Below are positions 15,181 to 32,824 of a stretch of DNA of 64,000 bases, one piece after another. Location: contig NC_059278.1 in NCBI RefSeq assembly GCF_017591435.1, positions 9,086,450 to 9,150,449 of the forward strand, read 5' to 3'. Within the stretch, counting starts at the first letter, position 1. Each line of letters opens with the position of its first letter. Below the pieces are notes generated by a model. It was not told where the DNA came from. It was given only the letters and a program-made list of their open reading frames with translations, and searched no databases. Position numbers and translations under genes: made by a program. This DNA comes from Portunus trituberculatus. Taxonomy: Eukaryota; Arthropoda; Malacostraca; Decapoda; Portunidae.

Positions 15181-15387
15181 TCAGTATCACAGCATCGATC
15201 TCGTTATCATATGCTAGATGTCACTGGAGAATTTTATGAAGCTGATGATACTTTTCTTTATCGAAGGCTTGTAAACCATCCAGTTACTCGTCAAAAATAG
15301 TCTTATTTACTCTATAATAACTGACAGACAAACTGCCTTTCTTACCCATAAAACGACATAAAATGATACGCTCTGAACATTATGAAA

Positions 15388-15541
15388 CAAAACAAGCCAC
15401 GACCCTTACGACCTTTTGTTGGGCAGGGAGTGGAGGTCTTCCAACAACATAGGTAGAGGTAGTTATTGATCAAACAAGGCACTACCAGCACGACCCTCAC
15501 GACCTCTTTTGCGGCGCGGAATGGAGGTCTTCTAGCAATAA
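15388..15541. repeat. Diverged tandem duplication, ~84 bp apart
   Basis: 15388-15450 and 15472-15541 share CACGACC, TTACGACCT or CTCACGACCTC, and TGGAGGTCTTC in the same order. No domain is recognisable in the frames over them. Confidence 0.6.
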
Positions 15542-16462
<921 letters not shown>

Positions 16463-16816
16463 GCTACTCGTTGGATTGAATTTTGATGCATCGTTAGTAT
16501 ATGTGTAATTAGATTGAAGTGCATCAAGACATCAAATATCTGTCAGGTGATAAATAAAAGGAATTAATGTAGAGTAAAAGCCAAAAAAGGTGAGAGGAGT
16601 GAGAGAAGAGTGAGAATAGTTGAGCAATGAGATACGAAAGCAAAACATGGCTGTTGTTATGGCAACGCAACGATGTTGCGACGATAGCGAGACAAATCCG
16701 TACCTTCAGTATTAAAAAAAAGAGCGAAAGAAAGAAGCGGAGAGAAAAAAGAATACATGATTATACATAGCGTGATGTATATTTTAATTAACTTGGCTTG
16801 TGATATCATAACTTTT

Positions 16817-16817
<1 letters not shown>

Positions 16818-16874
<57 letters not shown>
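16818..16874. repeat. (GA)n microsatellite
   Basis: A perfect run. Confidence 0.95.
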
Positions 16875-16878
<4 letters not shown>

Positions 16879-17915
16879 CACTAAAGGAGTCCAGTCCGGT
16901 AGTTGATCCGATAACATCCGGGTCAATGGTGTGATGACGGATGGCCACACGGAAACAATTATCTCATGACGGATGGCAGGAAGGGGGAGCAGGCAGACCA
17001 GAGGAAACACTGCGAGACAAGGGGAAACACAGGGAGACAAGAGGAGCAACGCATGGAGACAGATTGCCAGATGATGGGAAACTATTACGCCTTTGTATCG
17101 CCAAGTTATCCCGCGTCTGGTTATCTTCAAAGGACACAGGGATGATTTGTTACATTGTTGACTCTCGTTGATGTTTCTTTTATTGACCAAGTGGATTTTT
17201 TATTTGAATTATGGAATATATATTGAACATACATCCTTGAAAACTCATTTAACGTATATTGTAGCCAAAGTAGATACAAATCGGAGAAACTTTGGGGAAT
17301 TTTAAGTTACTGTTTAATGTTTTCATTATAACTTGGATATAAACTTGGCATGCACTCTTGAAAATCTTAATAACTTGATCTCAGAGTTTATAAGAAATAG
17401 AGATAAGATGAAGAAATGTTTAGAAATCTGAACATTAACTTCATTCAGCCATTTCTCTCCTTTTGAACTTTGCTTTACATTTCCCCTTGCTTGGTGGAGT
17501 TATTATAAGTTATTAGAACAAACAATATTATCTTCAAGTGCAAAATATGTCTGGCATCTGTGAGGTACTGATGTGATCTATGCAAATAGGCGGGTGTAAT
17601 ACATAGAGATAAGACAGTTGTTTGCATCTTCCTCTGTTCGTATGTTCTTAACCTTAGTTTTCAAAGTAGGTTTAGTGGACATGTAAGGGTTAGATAGAGA
17701 AGCGACTGGTGAATGAGACGAGAAACATAATAACTAATTGCCCATTACAAGCCATCCTGATGACCGAGCTTTCCTGAATCGAGACATTTCTCAAAAACAT
17801 CTCTCCTTCCATTGGAGCGAAGACCATTACAGTCCTGAGGAACGAGGGAAGGATTCAATGTTGTGGCTTCCTGATAACGCTATAAAGAAAGACTGCCTTG
17901 CTTCGCTGTCTCATG
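16875..17915. other. Intergenic DNA, no gene seen
   Basis: Mixed to AT-rich. A weak duplication about 120 bp apart is visible near 17217 and 17336 (CATACATCCTTGAAAACT against CATGCACTCTTGAAAATCT). No coding sequence is defensible. Confidence 0.4.
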
Positions 17916-18130
17916 GAATGGTTCATTGTTTCATCCGAATGGTTCATACTTTCGTCTGAATGGTACTCAAAGTTTTATTTAGATGGTCAATTGTTTCTTT
18001 TGGATGGTTCACTTCCCTTATAGCGATGGTTTATATTCATTTGGATTGTTCACTTGTCTCAAGGGGATGGTTCATAATTCTTCATTTGGATGGTTCAGTG
18101 TTTCATTGGATGGTTCAGTCACTCATCTGG
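17916..18130 (+). repeat. Degenerate ~22-bp minisatellite (GATGGTTCA type)
   Basis: About ten units of 19-24 bp, each opening GATGGTTCA or a close variant and ending in a TTTCATTTG-like stretch. Its left flank (TTGCTTCGCTGTCTCAT, from about 17899) reappears at 21324 next to a shorter array of the same unit. Confidence 0.75.
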
Positions 18131-18729
18131 ATTCCCTCTCCGTTTCACTCCTGAAATGCATCGCTGCCTCACTACCGGGATGATTCGTTTTCTTGTGTTC
18201 GGTTCAATGAATGTGATAATGACTTTCGAGGCTGTTACGATTTCACATAGAGAAGAAATAATTCACTTTAATGATCAAAAACAAGAATTCTGAGCTTTAA
18301 CTGATATTTTTTCATTCTGCTCTGCGAATGGAATCAGATCAGGCTATGTTGTACGTATTTGAATTTGTTAAAACTAACTAAAAGATAATGAGAGGGAACG
18401 AGTGCGCGTTAAAACTATTAATGAAATCTGAGAAAATTAATGACACTCGCATCACGAAAATTTTATCACGTCCTCGTTCCATGAAATATAATTTTTCTAT
18501 GGCTCTTAACTCATGAATGGAAACTAAATGCAGCCCATATGTTGAAGATTGAGAAGTCTTGTGAGCTGAAGAAAACTGGGGTAAAATATCTCAACAATCA
18601 GAGGAAATGGAAGCAAAAGAACAAAGGTACACTTACATTATTCCGCGTCTTGAAAAGTGGAAATGAAACGAATCATTGTTCATTTGTCTCGATGAAAAGA
18701 AGAAAGCTTGGAACGAATGTTGCAGGTAG

Positions 18730-18732
<3 letters not shown>
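18131..18732. other. Intergenic DNA, no gene seen
   Basis: AT-rich unique sequence with no recognisable feature. Confidence 0.4.

Positions 18733-18765
<33 letters not shown>
18733..18765. repeat. (GA)n microsatellite
   Basis: A short perfect run. Confidence 0.93.
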
Positions 18766-18771
<6 letters not shown>

Positions 18772-18900
18772 CCTATTTGCACTTACAAAAACGCACAAAT
18801 GTATTGCAAATTACTAAAAGAAGACAGAATAGCAGAAAAGTCTATTAGGATGAAGCGAATGATTTTATGAGACGCACAGATTGAAATAATAAGCTGAAAT

Positions 18901-18903
<3 letters not shown>

Positions 18904-18946
<43 letters not shown>
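18904..18946. repeat. (GA)n microsatellite
   Basis: A perfect run. Confidence 0.95.
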
Positions 18947-18949
<3 letters not shown>

Positions 18950-19177
18950 GGAAGGGAGAACGAGTTAATGATTCCGAAACCATGGAGATATTACTGAGGA
19001 AGTGGAAAGAAGAATGAATATGAACTATTCCACTTACTACAAAAAATTCTTAATTATAAAGGACAGTGACGGAGTTACAGTGACATAAGTGATGGTGACT
19101 ATGGTGTTAGTTGTGGTGTATTGATGGTGATTGTAATAACGATAGGAACAGCAACAGTAGTGTTGATATTGTTTATA

Positions 19178-19179
<2 letters not shown>

Positions 19180-19249
<70 letters not shown>
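19180..19249. repeat. (CT)n microsatellite
   Basis: A perfect run. Confidence 0.95.
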
Positions 19250-20015
<766 letters not shown>

Positions 20016-20135
20016 AACAGTCTACTCCATCCTGATTCCCTCGGCGCTTCCCTTCGTTGTAACCAGTGTGTCATGCCATTATATAATATAATTTTAATTT
20101 TCCACTTTTAAATTTCATCCAGTAGTCAAAATTGT

Positions 20136-20243
<108 letters not shown>

Positions 20244-20475
20244 GGAGTGAGTGAGTTCCGGTAAGAAAGATTAATGGTAACGCAAAGAAGGTCGAATTTT
20301 GGGGAAATGTTTGGGTAGAGAACGGACGCTTCCTTCAAGATGAGGGAGAAGGAGAGGTTGGGATGTGTAATTTTCATGCATGAAAGATTGCAAGTAATGT
20401 AATGTAAGGCGAATTTCTGAGAAAAAAAATTGTTAAATGCAAGTAGTGGAGGTGAGAGGTCGCTCCTGCATAAGA

Positions 20476-20805
20476 GAAAATGTAGAAATGTATCATTTTT
20501 TCTTTGTTTCTTCAAGCAATGTGCTACTTTTCCATGTTTCCTCCATGAAGAAATGCTGGCTTTTTTCCGTCCCCATAAAAAGAATGTGTTAAATTTTCAG
20601 TTTCCCTTTTTTCCTGTCTTTAGAAATTTTCTAGGCTTCTGGTTATTTTCCTTAAGGAACAAATTAGTTTTGTTTTCCTTTGCTTTTCTTTTAAGAGTGT
20701 GTCCATTTTTCGTTTGTTCAGCTGAAAATGTTTTAGTTTTTCGTGTCACCTCTTGAAAATGTGTTGTTTTCTTCCGTGTCTTCTCTCTTGATTCCAGGAA
20801 GTTCA
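20476..20805 (+). repeat. Degenerate ~32-bp minisatellite
   Basis: About nine diverged units of 29-40 bp, each opening AAATGTGTT or similar and closing with CTTG, TTAAG or TGAAG after a TTTTC stretch. The last two units (about 20726 and 20757) are the clearest. The open frame through it has no domain. Confidence 0.6.
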
Positions 20806-21341
20806 GTTAAAGATTAGCTTGAGGTAAATTGAATTCTGCCTAAGTCAAATTAATGCTAACATTGGTAACGAGTTTTCTGAAAATTAAGACAATCATCTTT
20901 ACGCATTTTCAAGATTTTTTTTTTTTTTTTTTGCTAATATGTGCAATCATTTGGAAGAGATTTTAAGAGGCGAGTGCTTTCTGCACGTAAAGGCAATGTT
21001 GGTATCCAGTGCGAACAAACCACATCGCAATTATAATATTCTATTCCTCCCCAAAATTATCAGAGAGAGTTCAACTTTAAATATATTTTCCAAGTTTTCT
21101 TGATAAATCGTGATAGATTTTTTTTTCTTTTACATGATTACACTTCACTTATTTTCTTATCTGTTTTCACGAATTACATGGGAGACTAAAGTTAAACGTC
21201 CCTTTAACTTTTATATAACTTTCCTACATAAGAAAGATACGAAATTTAGTGACATTAGTCGAGGTCAACGCAAGTCACTGATCGCTCTCCTCTCCTTGCA
21301 GGTAACGGTATGGAGAGATTGTTTTGCTTCACTGTCTCATT
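20806..21341. other. Intergenic DNA, no gene seen
   Basis: AT-rich with a T-run at about 20915. A CAGGTAACGG word at about 21299 resembles a splice donor but has no supporting exon. Confidence 0.4.
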
Positions 21342-21430
21342 GGATGGTTTATTGTTTCATCAGGATAGTTAACTCTTTCATTGTTACGGTTCATACCTTT
21401 CCATCTGGATGGTTTGTGTCAATGGGGATG
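21342..21430 (+). repeat. Short copy of the GATGGTTCA minisatellite
   Basis: Four to five units of the repeat found at 17916-18130, with the same left flank (TTGCTTCACTGTCTCAT). Confidence 0.65.
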
Positions 21431-21763
21431 GACTTTCTTATTCCCTGTAAGATGAGCCCTTTTCACGTAAGAACAAAAAGGAAGCTGAAAGAAACCAATA
21501 GGCCTACACGTAGCACCTCCAGCATTAAACAAACTGACTTATACCCATCTCTCATCCCTATCTAGAAATATGTGTCCTCTTTACACTCAGCACAATTAGT
21601 GACTCGAATTTGCCTCCTCGGAATCTGGAGACAAGGGCGAAAGGAGAAATTATTTGATCTTTACTCGAAAGCCTGAAAAACTGTGTGTAGTAATGAAGGT
21701 GACATGAGTGAGGTGAAAATCCTTCCTCGTAATTCCCTTTGTTTACCGCTCGTCCGTTCACCA

Positions 21764-21838
21764 CCACCACCGCCACCGTCACCATCACTGCTACCACCAC
21801 CACCGCCACCATCACCATCACTGCTACCACCACCATTG
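21764..21838. repeat. 33-bp (CCA)-rich minisatellite
   Basis: Two 33-bp copies (21764-21796 and 21797-21829) differ by one visible base (CCGTCA against CCATCA). A partial third follows. In one frame it reads Pro/Ser-rich, but there is no gene around it. Confidence 0.85.
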
Positions 21839-22108
21839 CCGCCGCTAACCCCAATGACGTCACAATACTCCCGCCTCCCCTGCCGTCGTTTTGTCCCTTC
21901 AGAGGTTACAGAAGGTCATGTCAGGAGAAAAGGAATTGTGGACGGTATTAGAGACATAAATCGATATCTTGCGTCTTGCACCCGCACACCGTTTCTGTTC
22001 TATAATGTTTTGTCTTTAATTCATTTAATTTCCTTTGTAAATAGAAACGTGCTTTTGCATGGATTTTTTTTATTGCATGAATTCTTACTTCATTATCAGA
22101 TTTCAATA

Positions 22109-22111
<3 letters not shown>

Positions 22112-22166
<55 letters not shown>
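22112..22166. repeat. (GT)n microsatellite
   Basis: A perfect run. Confidence 0.95.
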
Positions 22167-22167
<1 letters not shown>

Positions 22168-22951
22168 ACTCTTACATTTTACAAGTCTCCTTCGTGCATC
22201 TTTCATCGACAGTTAATTCCACAGTGAAAGCACTTCAGTATATCCTGCTGCTTACCATCCTCACGTGCGTACTGCGGGCCACGCATCAAGCTGTCACGCG
22301 GCCTTGCTCAAGCGTCACCTGTCTGTCTCCGAAACAGGGAAGGTAAATATAGTGACCAGGTACAGCAGAGTCCCTTGGCTGATCAGAAAATTAGTAAAGC
22401 CGTAAAGTGAGATACGAGGCTGTAAACCCACCCTGAGCGCCTCCCCAAGCTGCCATTAAACACTCCAGAGGACATAACTCTGTGGGCCAAGGTGGCGTCC
22501 TGGAACACGGCCCGCGGAGACACCACCCGGCGAGTTGCTGCAACGAATGGTAGCAATGCAGCTCCCCATGCCGCCCCTGCCCATCCCGACTCCCCACCCC
22601 GACTGTCCACCCTGTCACCCACGAACTCAAGGCACCAGGACAGTACAAACACGTACCAAGATCCGTGGATCAGACTCGCTTACAATCTAGCAACGCAATC
22701 GATCTTGGCAATCTAATCGTTATCTTGTATACTTTTGTTCTTCACTTGTTTGACGTTTTCGCTCTCCTGTCGTTCTTCTCTCTTCCTTCCTTCTTTCCTA
22801 TCCTTCCCCACAGGTTTATCAATATTTCTCTTTTTTTTTGTTTGCTTCTATTTCTTTTTTATCTTCTTTTCTACCTTCTCCTCCCATTCCTTTCAGCTCA
22901 CCTATGTTCCTTTTTTTTCTACATCCTTTCAAGCCATCCTTCCTCTTCCTT
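22167..22951. other. Intergenic DNA, GC-richer patch at 22380-22650
   Basis: 22380-22650 is GC-rich. Open frames exist on both strands over it, but none shows a domain, so I do not call a gene. The rest is T+C-rich. Confidence 0.4.
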
Positions 22952-23025
22952 GACTAGGATTCGAACCCCACTCGCTCATCACTGCCAGACTCGGGAACAC
23001 TCACTCAGCCGAGACTCACGAGCAA
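22952..23025 (-). mobile_element. Possible tRNA-like SINE head (remnant)
   Basis: On the minus strand the B-box sequence GGTTCGAATCC (22958-22968) is a perfect match to the RNA polymerase III consensus. About 30 bp upstream is an A-box-like TCGGCTGAGTGAGTG (22999-23013), which is the spacing found in tRNAs. No acceptor stem or characteristic body was identified. It may be a worn tRNA-derived element of a family different from the tRNA-Val SINEs, or chance. Confidence 0.35.

Positions 23026-24326
<1,301 letters not shown>

Positions 24327-24385
<59 letters not shown>
24327..24385. repeat. (GA)n microsatellite
   Basis: A perfect run. Confidence 0.95.
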
Positions 24386-24389
<4 letters not shown>

Positions 24390-24762
24390 AGGAAAAAATG
24401 GAATATTCATACAAATACACGAAGGAAAAGTGAAGCAAGGGGATAACAGAGCGTGGAAGCAACGAGGGAGGAGGAAATAAAGCAAAAGTCCCTGTGAAGT
24501 CAAATTGGAATACGACAAATACGCAAGGAAAAGGGGGAAGGAAAAGTAAAAAAAAAAAAAGTGGACGGAAATCGAAAAGCGAATGGAAAACAGTTAAAGG
24601 ATTCTGGCAGGAGGGAAAAAGCATGGAATGAGGCGGAGTGTGTAGAAAGTTATAAGCACGGCAGGATATCAAGTGGCTCATCTTTCCATCATGTCATTAA
24701 AGAGGAGAGCTTGAAAACGAGATGGTTCGGAAAAACTTAACCGAGGACAGATGAAAAGTAAG

Positions 24763-28039
<3,277 letters not shown>

Positions 28040-28104
<65 letters not shown>

Positions 28105-28139
28105 ACCTCCCTCCCTCTCTCTCTCGTCTCTCATCTATC

Positions 28140-28222
<83 letters not shown>
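28040..28222. repeat. (GT)n and (CT)n pair
   Basis: GT at 28040-28103, a 37-bp pyrimidine spacer, then CT at 28141-28222. Confidence 0.95.
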
Positions 28223-28225
<3 letters not shown>

Positions 28226-28989
28226 AGCAGTGATTTAGAGATGGAGGTCTCCAGCGTGTTATTGGTGTTATTATTTATACTCTTCTGGAAATATTCTGTA
28301 AATCACTTGTGTTTTCATGTAATGTGTTTAATTTTTCTTTCGTGTCTTCCGCGTTGTTTGGTTGCACGTGGTTAATCAGTCCGTCGTATTGTAGCATTCA
28401 TGATCTCTGTATTCGTGCGCTTAATGACTAACGACAATATCTAAGAAGGCATATTAGTCTTTCCCCGCTGTACATTCGTAAAGACTACAATGCTGTCTGT
28501 TTTGTGACGTGGCTTAGAGAGAGAGAGAGTAGAAAGGACTTGGGTGATTTTATGTCGGAGTTTACTATCTATTTTTTTTTTTTTCCTATCTTCATGAAAA
28601 TCTGAGTTGCCGGAATTTAGATTAGATCCATATTGCACTGATACATCAAGGTGTCATCTTCACTACCACCATTGTAAGGATAGATGACATAAGTGATTCA
28701 TTGATATTGTATTCATTTTAATTTTTTCCCCTCTCTTCGTGAAGCAAAATTACCAAGGATAAAAAGGGTCTTTTTTTACCGCCGCAGAAGAAAAGTGTAC
28801 CATAATATAAACCAATTTAGTGTCTTAAACTTATAAATGGGTAATAGATAGTTAATACCTTAGTTTTGTTTTTATGATTTATACCTCGTGGGCTTTTCAC
28901 AGGAATTTCTGGGCTAAAGGAGGTACTTTCTAATAGCTCCAGTTCAGGGGGTGCTGTGAACCTTCCATTAAAGCTAGTTGTGATCTCGC
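28223..28989. other. Intergenic DNA upstream of the poly(A)-tailed LINE
   Basis: No gene is seen. The element at 29.1 kb may begin within the last 150 bp of this stretch, because its 5' boundary could not be fixed. Confidence 0.4.
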
Positions 28990-29131
28990 TGAACGTTTTC
29001 CTTTGTGTCTCACAACTCAAGAGGGCAGTCACAGCCTACCCTCTAAAGACAACTCTCCTTCTTCACACAAAACTATATACACTTACCACTCATATACACC
29101 CTTCACTTCAAAATCAAAATTTAAAAAAAAA

Positions 29132-29994
29132 ATGGGAACTCCAATCAATGCCTCCGAGTTCCCTTCTGGGGAGAGGACCAAAAATGTCCCCAGGTCGGAC
29201 ACCTTTCTTGATAACGACCCCAAATGCCTTGACACCTCCCTCAACTTTCTCTATATTAACTTCTGCAACATTCGCGGTCTTAGATCTAATTTTCAATCTG
29301 TGGAACACCACCTCTCCTCTACTAAACCTCATCTTCTTTTCCTCGCCGAAACACAGCTGTCTGAGGCAACTGACAGTAACCCCTTCTCTGTTCCCTCCTA
29401 CTTTCTCTATTCTCATTTTCATTCCAAAGCTGGATGTTGCGTCTATGTGCGCAACGACTTAACTTGCTCTCGTGCCCACGCTCTTGAGTCTTCCGAATTT
29501 TCCACCATCTGGCTTCGACTTAACAGTCACTCTCAAACTAAATTCATCTGTGCTGTTTATCTCTCCCTAACTCTTCTGACTATAGTAATTTCTTCGACTA
29601 CTTAACTTCTAAAGTGGAGCACATTCTGTCCCTCTACCCTTTCGCTGAGATTTCCATTCTTGGAGATTTCAATGTTCACCACCAGCTTTGGCTTTCCTCT
29701 CCCTTCACTGACCACCCTGGTGAACTAGCCTTCAACTTTGCTATCCTCCATGACCTAGAGCAACTGGTGCAACACCCTACTCGTATTCCTGACCGTCTTG
29801 GAGACACGCCCAACATTCTTGATCTCTTCCTCACCTCTAACCCTTCTGCTTATGCTGTCACCCTTTCATCTCCGTTGGGCTCCTCCGATCACAATCTCAT
29901 TTCTGTATCTTGTCCTATTTCTCCAATCCCTCCACAGGATCCCCCAAAGCGAAGGTGCCTCTGGCGTTTTGCCTCTGCCAGTTGGGGGACCTGA
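29132..29994 (+). pseudogene. Endonuclease part of LINE J ORF2 (frameshifted)
   Basis: The frame opening at ATG 29132, after an A-run, runs to 29605. It then continues in a shifted frame from 29614 to 29994. Endonuclease motifs are visible in order: an N-terminal LYINFCNIRGLRSN segment, LFLAETQL with the catalytic Glu, ISILGDFNVHHQLW (GDFN motif) and SSDHNLISV (SDH motif). These are the metal- and phosphate-binding residues of apurinic-type LINE endonucleases, which nick the target DNA. A one-base slip in the G-run at about 29985 ends the frame where the linker to the RT should start. Confidence 0.85.
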
Positions 29995-30527
29995 GGAGGT
30001 ATTATGCTGATTTTCCTGGAATGATTACTGCTTCCGTGTCAGAGACCCATCTCTTTGTGCTGAACGCATAACAGAGGTGTTAGTATCTGGCATGGAGGCG
30101 TACATTCCTCATTCTTTTCTCAACCTAAACCTTCTAAACCTTGGTTTAACTCAGCCTGTTCTCGTGCTATACATGATAGAGAGGTTGCCCACAAAAGGTA
30201 CTTGAGCCTTCCATCTCCTGAATCTCATGCACTTTATATCTCTGCCGGAATCATGCCAAGTCTGTTCTTCAACTTGCCAAACACTCTTTCATAAATAGAA
30301 AATGTCAAAATCTTTCAAACTCAAACTCCCTCGTGACTTCTGGCATCTAGCCAAAAACATCTCAAATAACTTCACTTCTTCATCTTTCCTCCTTTATTTC
30401 ATCCTGATGGCACCACTGCCATCTCTTCTGTCTCTAAAGCTGAACTCTTTTCTCAAACCTTTGCTCACAACTCCACCTTGGACGATTCTGGGCTTGTCCT
30501 CCCTCTCCTCCTCCCTCTGACTATTTC
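29995..30527 (+). pseudogene. Linker region of LINE J ORF2 (broken)
   Basis: Between the endonuclease and RT, the conceptual translation is scattered over three frames. Recognisable pieces include KPWFN followed by a Cys/Arg segment near 30140, and FWHLAKNISNNF at about 30335. This Arg/Lys-rich spacer is typical of LINE ORF2 between endonuclease and RT. Confidence 0.6.
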
Positions 30528-31635
30528 ATGTCTACAATCAAAATTCTTCGTAATGATGTTTTCCATGCCCTTGCTGGCCTAAACCCTCGGAAGGCTTATG
30601 GACCTGATGGGGTCCCTCCTATTGTTCTCAAAAACTGTGCTTCTGTGCTTGCACCTTGCCTGGCCAAACTCTTCCAACTTTGTCTATCGACTTCTACCTT
30701 TCCTTCCTGCTGGAAGTTCGCCTACATTCAGCCTGTTCCTAAAAGGGTGACCGTTCTAACCCTCAAACTACCGTCCTATAGCTTTAATCTCTTGCTTGTC
30801 TAAAGTTTTTGAATCTATCCTGAATAGGAAGATTCTCAAACATCTGTCACTTCACAATCTTCTGTCTGATCGCCAGTATGGCTTCCGTCAAGGTCGCTCT
30901 ACTGGTGATCTTCTGGCTTTCCTTACTGAGTCTTGGTCATCCTCTTTTAGAGATTTCGGTGAAACTTTTGCTGTAGCGTTAGACATATCAAAAGCTTTTG
31001 ATAGAGTCTGGCATAAAGCTTTGATTTCAAAACTGCCCTCCTACGGCTTCTATCCTTCTCTCTGCAACTTTATCTCAAGTTTCCTTTCCGACCGTTCTAT
31101 TGCTGCTGTGGTAGACGGCTACTGTTCTTCTCCTAAACCTATTAATAGTGGTGTTCCTCAGGGTTCTGTCCTGTCACCCACTCTCTTTCTATTATTCATT
31201 AATGACCTTCTTAACCAAACTTCTTGCCCTATCCACTCCTACGCTGATGATACCACCTACATCTTTCCACGTTCTTTCAGAGACGACCAACCCTTCAGGA
31301 AGTCAACAGATCACGCAGGGACGCCACAGAACGCCTGACTTCCGATCTTTCTAAGATTTCCGATTGGGGCAGAGAAAATCTAGTAGTTTTCAATGCCTCA
31401 AAACTCAATTCCTCCATCTATCAACTCGACACAACCTTCCAGACAACTATCCCTCTTCTTCAATGACACTCAACTGTCTCCCTCTTCCACAATGAATATC
31501 CTCGGTCTGTCCTTTGCTCATAATCTTAACTGGAAACTTCACATCTCATCTCTTGCTAAAACAGCTTCTATGAAGTTAGGTGTTCTGAGGCGTCTCCGCC
31601 AGTTTTCTCGCCCTCCAACTGCTTACTCTGTATAA
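30528..31635 (+). pseudogene. Reverse transcriptase of LINE J ORF2 (frameshifted)
   Basis: The RT is spread over frames 30528-30803, 30796-31338 and 31393-31635. Visible motifs are GLNPRKAYGPDGVPP (RT block 0/1), QYGFRQGRSTGDLL, VALDISKAFDRVWH (catalytic Asp of block A), NSGVPQGSVLSPTLFLLFI (block B) and SYADDTTYIF (the YADD catalytic pair of block C). Block D/E sequence (LGLSFAHNLNWKLHI) follows. The enzyme would copy element RNA at a nicked chromosomal site. At least three frameshifts break it, so no full enzyme can be made. Confidence 0.88.
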
Positions 31636-31670
31636 GGGCCTTATCCGTCCCTGTATGGAGTACTCTTCGC

Positions 31671-32078
31671 ATGTTTGGGGGTTCCAGTCACACAGTTTTA
31701 CTTGATAGGGTGGAATCAAAAGTTTTTCGTCTCATCAGCTCTCCTCCTCTGATTAACTGTCTTCAGCCTCTTTCTCACCGGCGAAATGTTGCATCTCTTT
31801 CTATCTTTTATCGCTATTTTCATGCTATCTGTTCTACTGATCTTGCTAACTGCATGCCTCCCCTCCTCCTGCGGCCTCGCTGCACAAGGCTTTCTTCTTC
31901 CTTTCATTCCTATTCTGTCCAACTCTCTAATGCAAGAGTTAACCAGTACTCTCAATCATTCATCCCTTTCACTGGTAAACTCTGGAACTCCCTCACTGCA
32001 TCTGTATTTCCGACTTCCTACGACTTGTCTTCTTTTAAGAGGGAGGTATCGAGGCATTTGCTCCAGAATTTTGGCTGA
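31671..32078 (+). pseudogene. C-terminal domain of LINE J ORF2
   Basis: A frame that reads through a thumb/C-terminal region with VFRLISSPPL, RRNVASLSIFYRYFH and LWNSLTASVFPTSYDLSSFKREVSRHL, ending at TGA 32078. It joins the RT by another frame change around 31635. The same C-terminal stretch is present in degraded form at 48854-49065. Confidence 0.8.
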
Positions 32079-32186
32079 CGCTCTGTCACTTTATAGAGAG
32101 CCAGCACTCAAGTGGGCCTTTTTTTTTAATCCTTTCTTTTTTTGCCCTTTGCTGGCCCTCTTCCCTACGTTAAAAAAAAAAAAAAA

Positions 32187-32750
32187 CTATCCTAAAGCCC
32201 ACCCGCTAGGAAACTGTTGCCCCGAGTGAGGAAGCCCTACCGACAAGGAAACCTGTAACAAGCTATGATGTCTACAGGTAGTGTGCTGTCCCTGTAAGAA
32301 ACACTTAGCTATATCCACTTTCCATGAAATTGTCTATAATTTAAAGTTCCCTAGTGACTCAACACTAACAACCTAATTACCGAGTCATCAACCATAATTT
32401 TTGACAAGCAGTTGCTTCCTTCCTCTTTCTTAAACCTATCTTTTTCAAACTTTGTCATTTTCCTTTGTGTTGATTTTAGTAGAACTAAAGTATGTTCTTT
32501 CAATATGTGTATCAGAACTCCATAACATAATCTAGATGAAGCTTATCACTAAATATGATTTCAGTATTACTTCAAGACTTCTACTTTTAATACTCCTCAA
32601 TAATATTATTAATACGCGAACATTGAACTGCATCTGCCCATTCATTAATTCTATCCAAATGTGCAACAACTCGATGGCATCCGAATCTGACCTAATTAAC
32701 CTATTTATCTCCGTGTTGTCTGCAGTTTTACTAAAATCGCTACTGATTTC

Positions 32751-32752
<2 letters not shown>
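32187..32752. other. Intergenic DNA, no gene seen
   Basis: AT-rich sequence between the LINE poly(A) and the TG array. Nothing supported. Confidence 0.4.

Positions 32753-32824
<72 letters not shown>
32753..32824. repeat. (TG)n microsatellite
   Basis: A perfect run of about 35 units. Confidence 0.96.

Larger units (their letters stand above)
28990..32186 (+). mobile_element. Non-LTR retrotransposon with poly(A) tail (family J)
   Basis: This copy encodes an APE-type endonuclease followed by a reverse transcriptase and ends in a 14-base A-run at 32172-32185. The gag-like first ORF is missing or lies in unrecognised 5' sequence, so the copy is probably 5'-truncated. The protein type is one I associate with the jockey/I-like LINEs that are very common in decapod genomes. 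Clade assignment from memory is uncertain. The reading frame is broken at several points (near 29590, 29990, 30750, 31340 and 31635), so it is inactive. Unlike the LINEs after 52.7 kb it is not bounded by (CA)n and has a conventional A tail. A fragment of its 3' part is at 48854-49065. No target-site duplication could be found by eye. Confidence 0.85.

Noticed and set aside
22383..22652. Two overlapping minus-strand frames and one plus-strand frame in GC-rich DNA
   Set aside because: No domain, no codon preference visible, and openness on both strands is explained by GC content.
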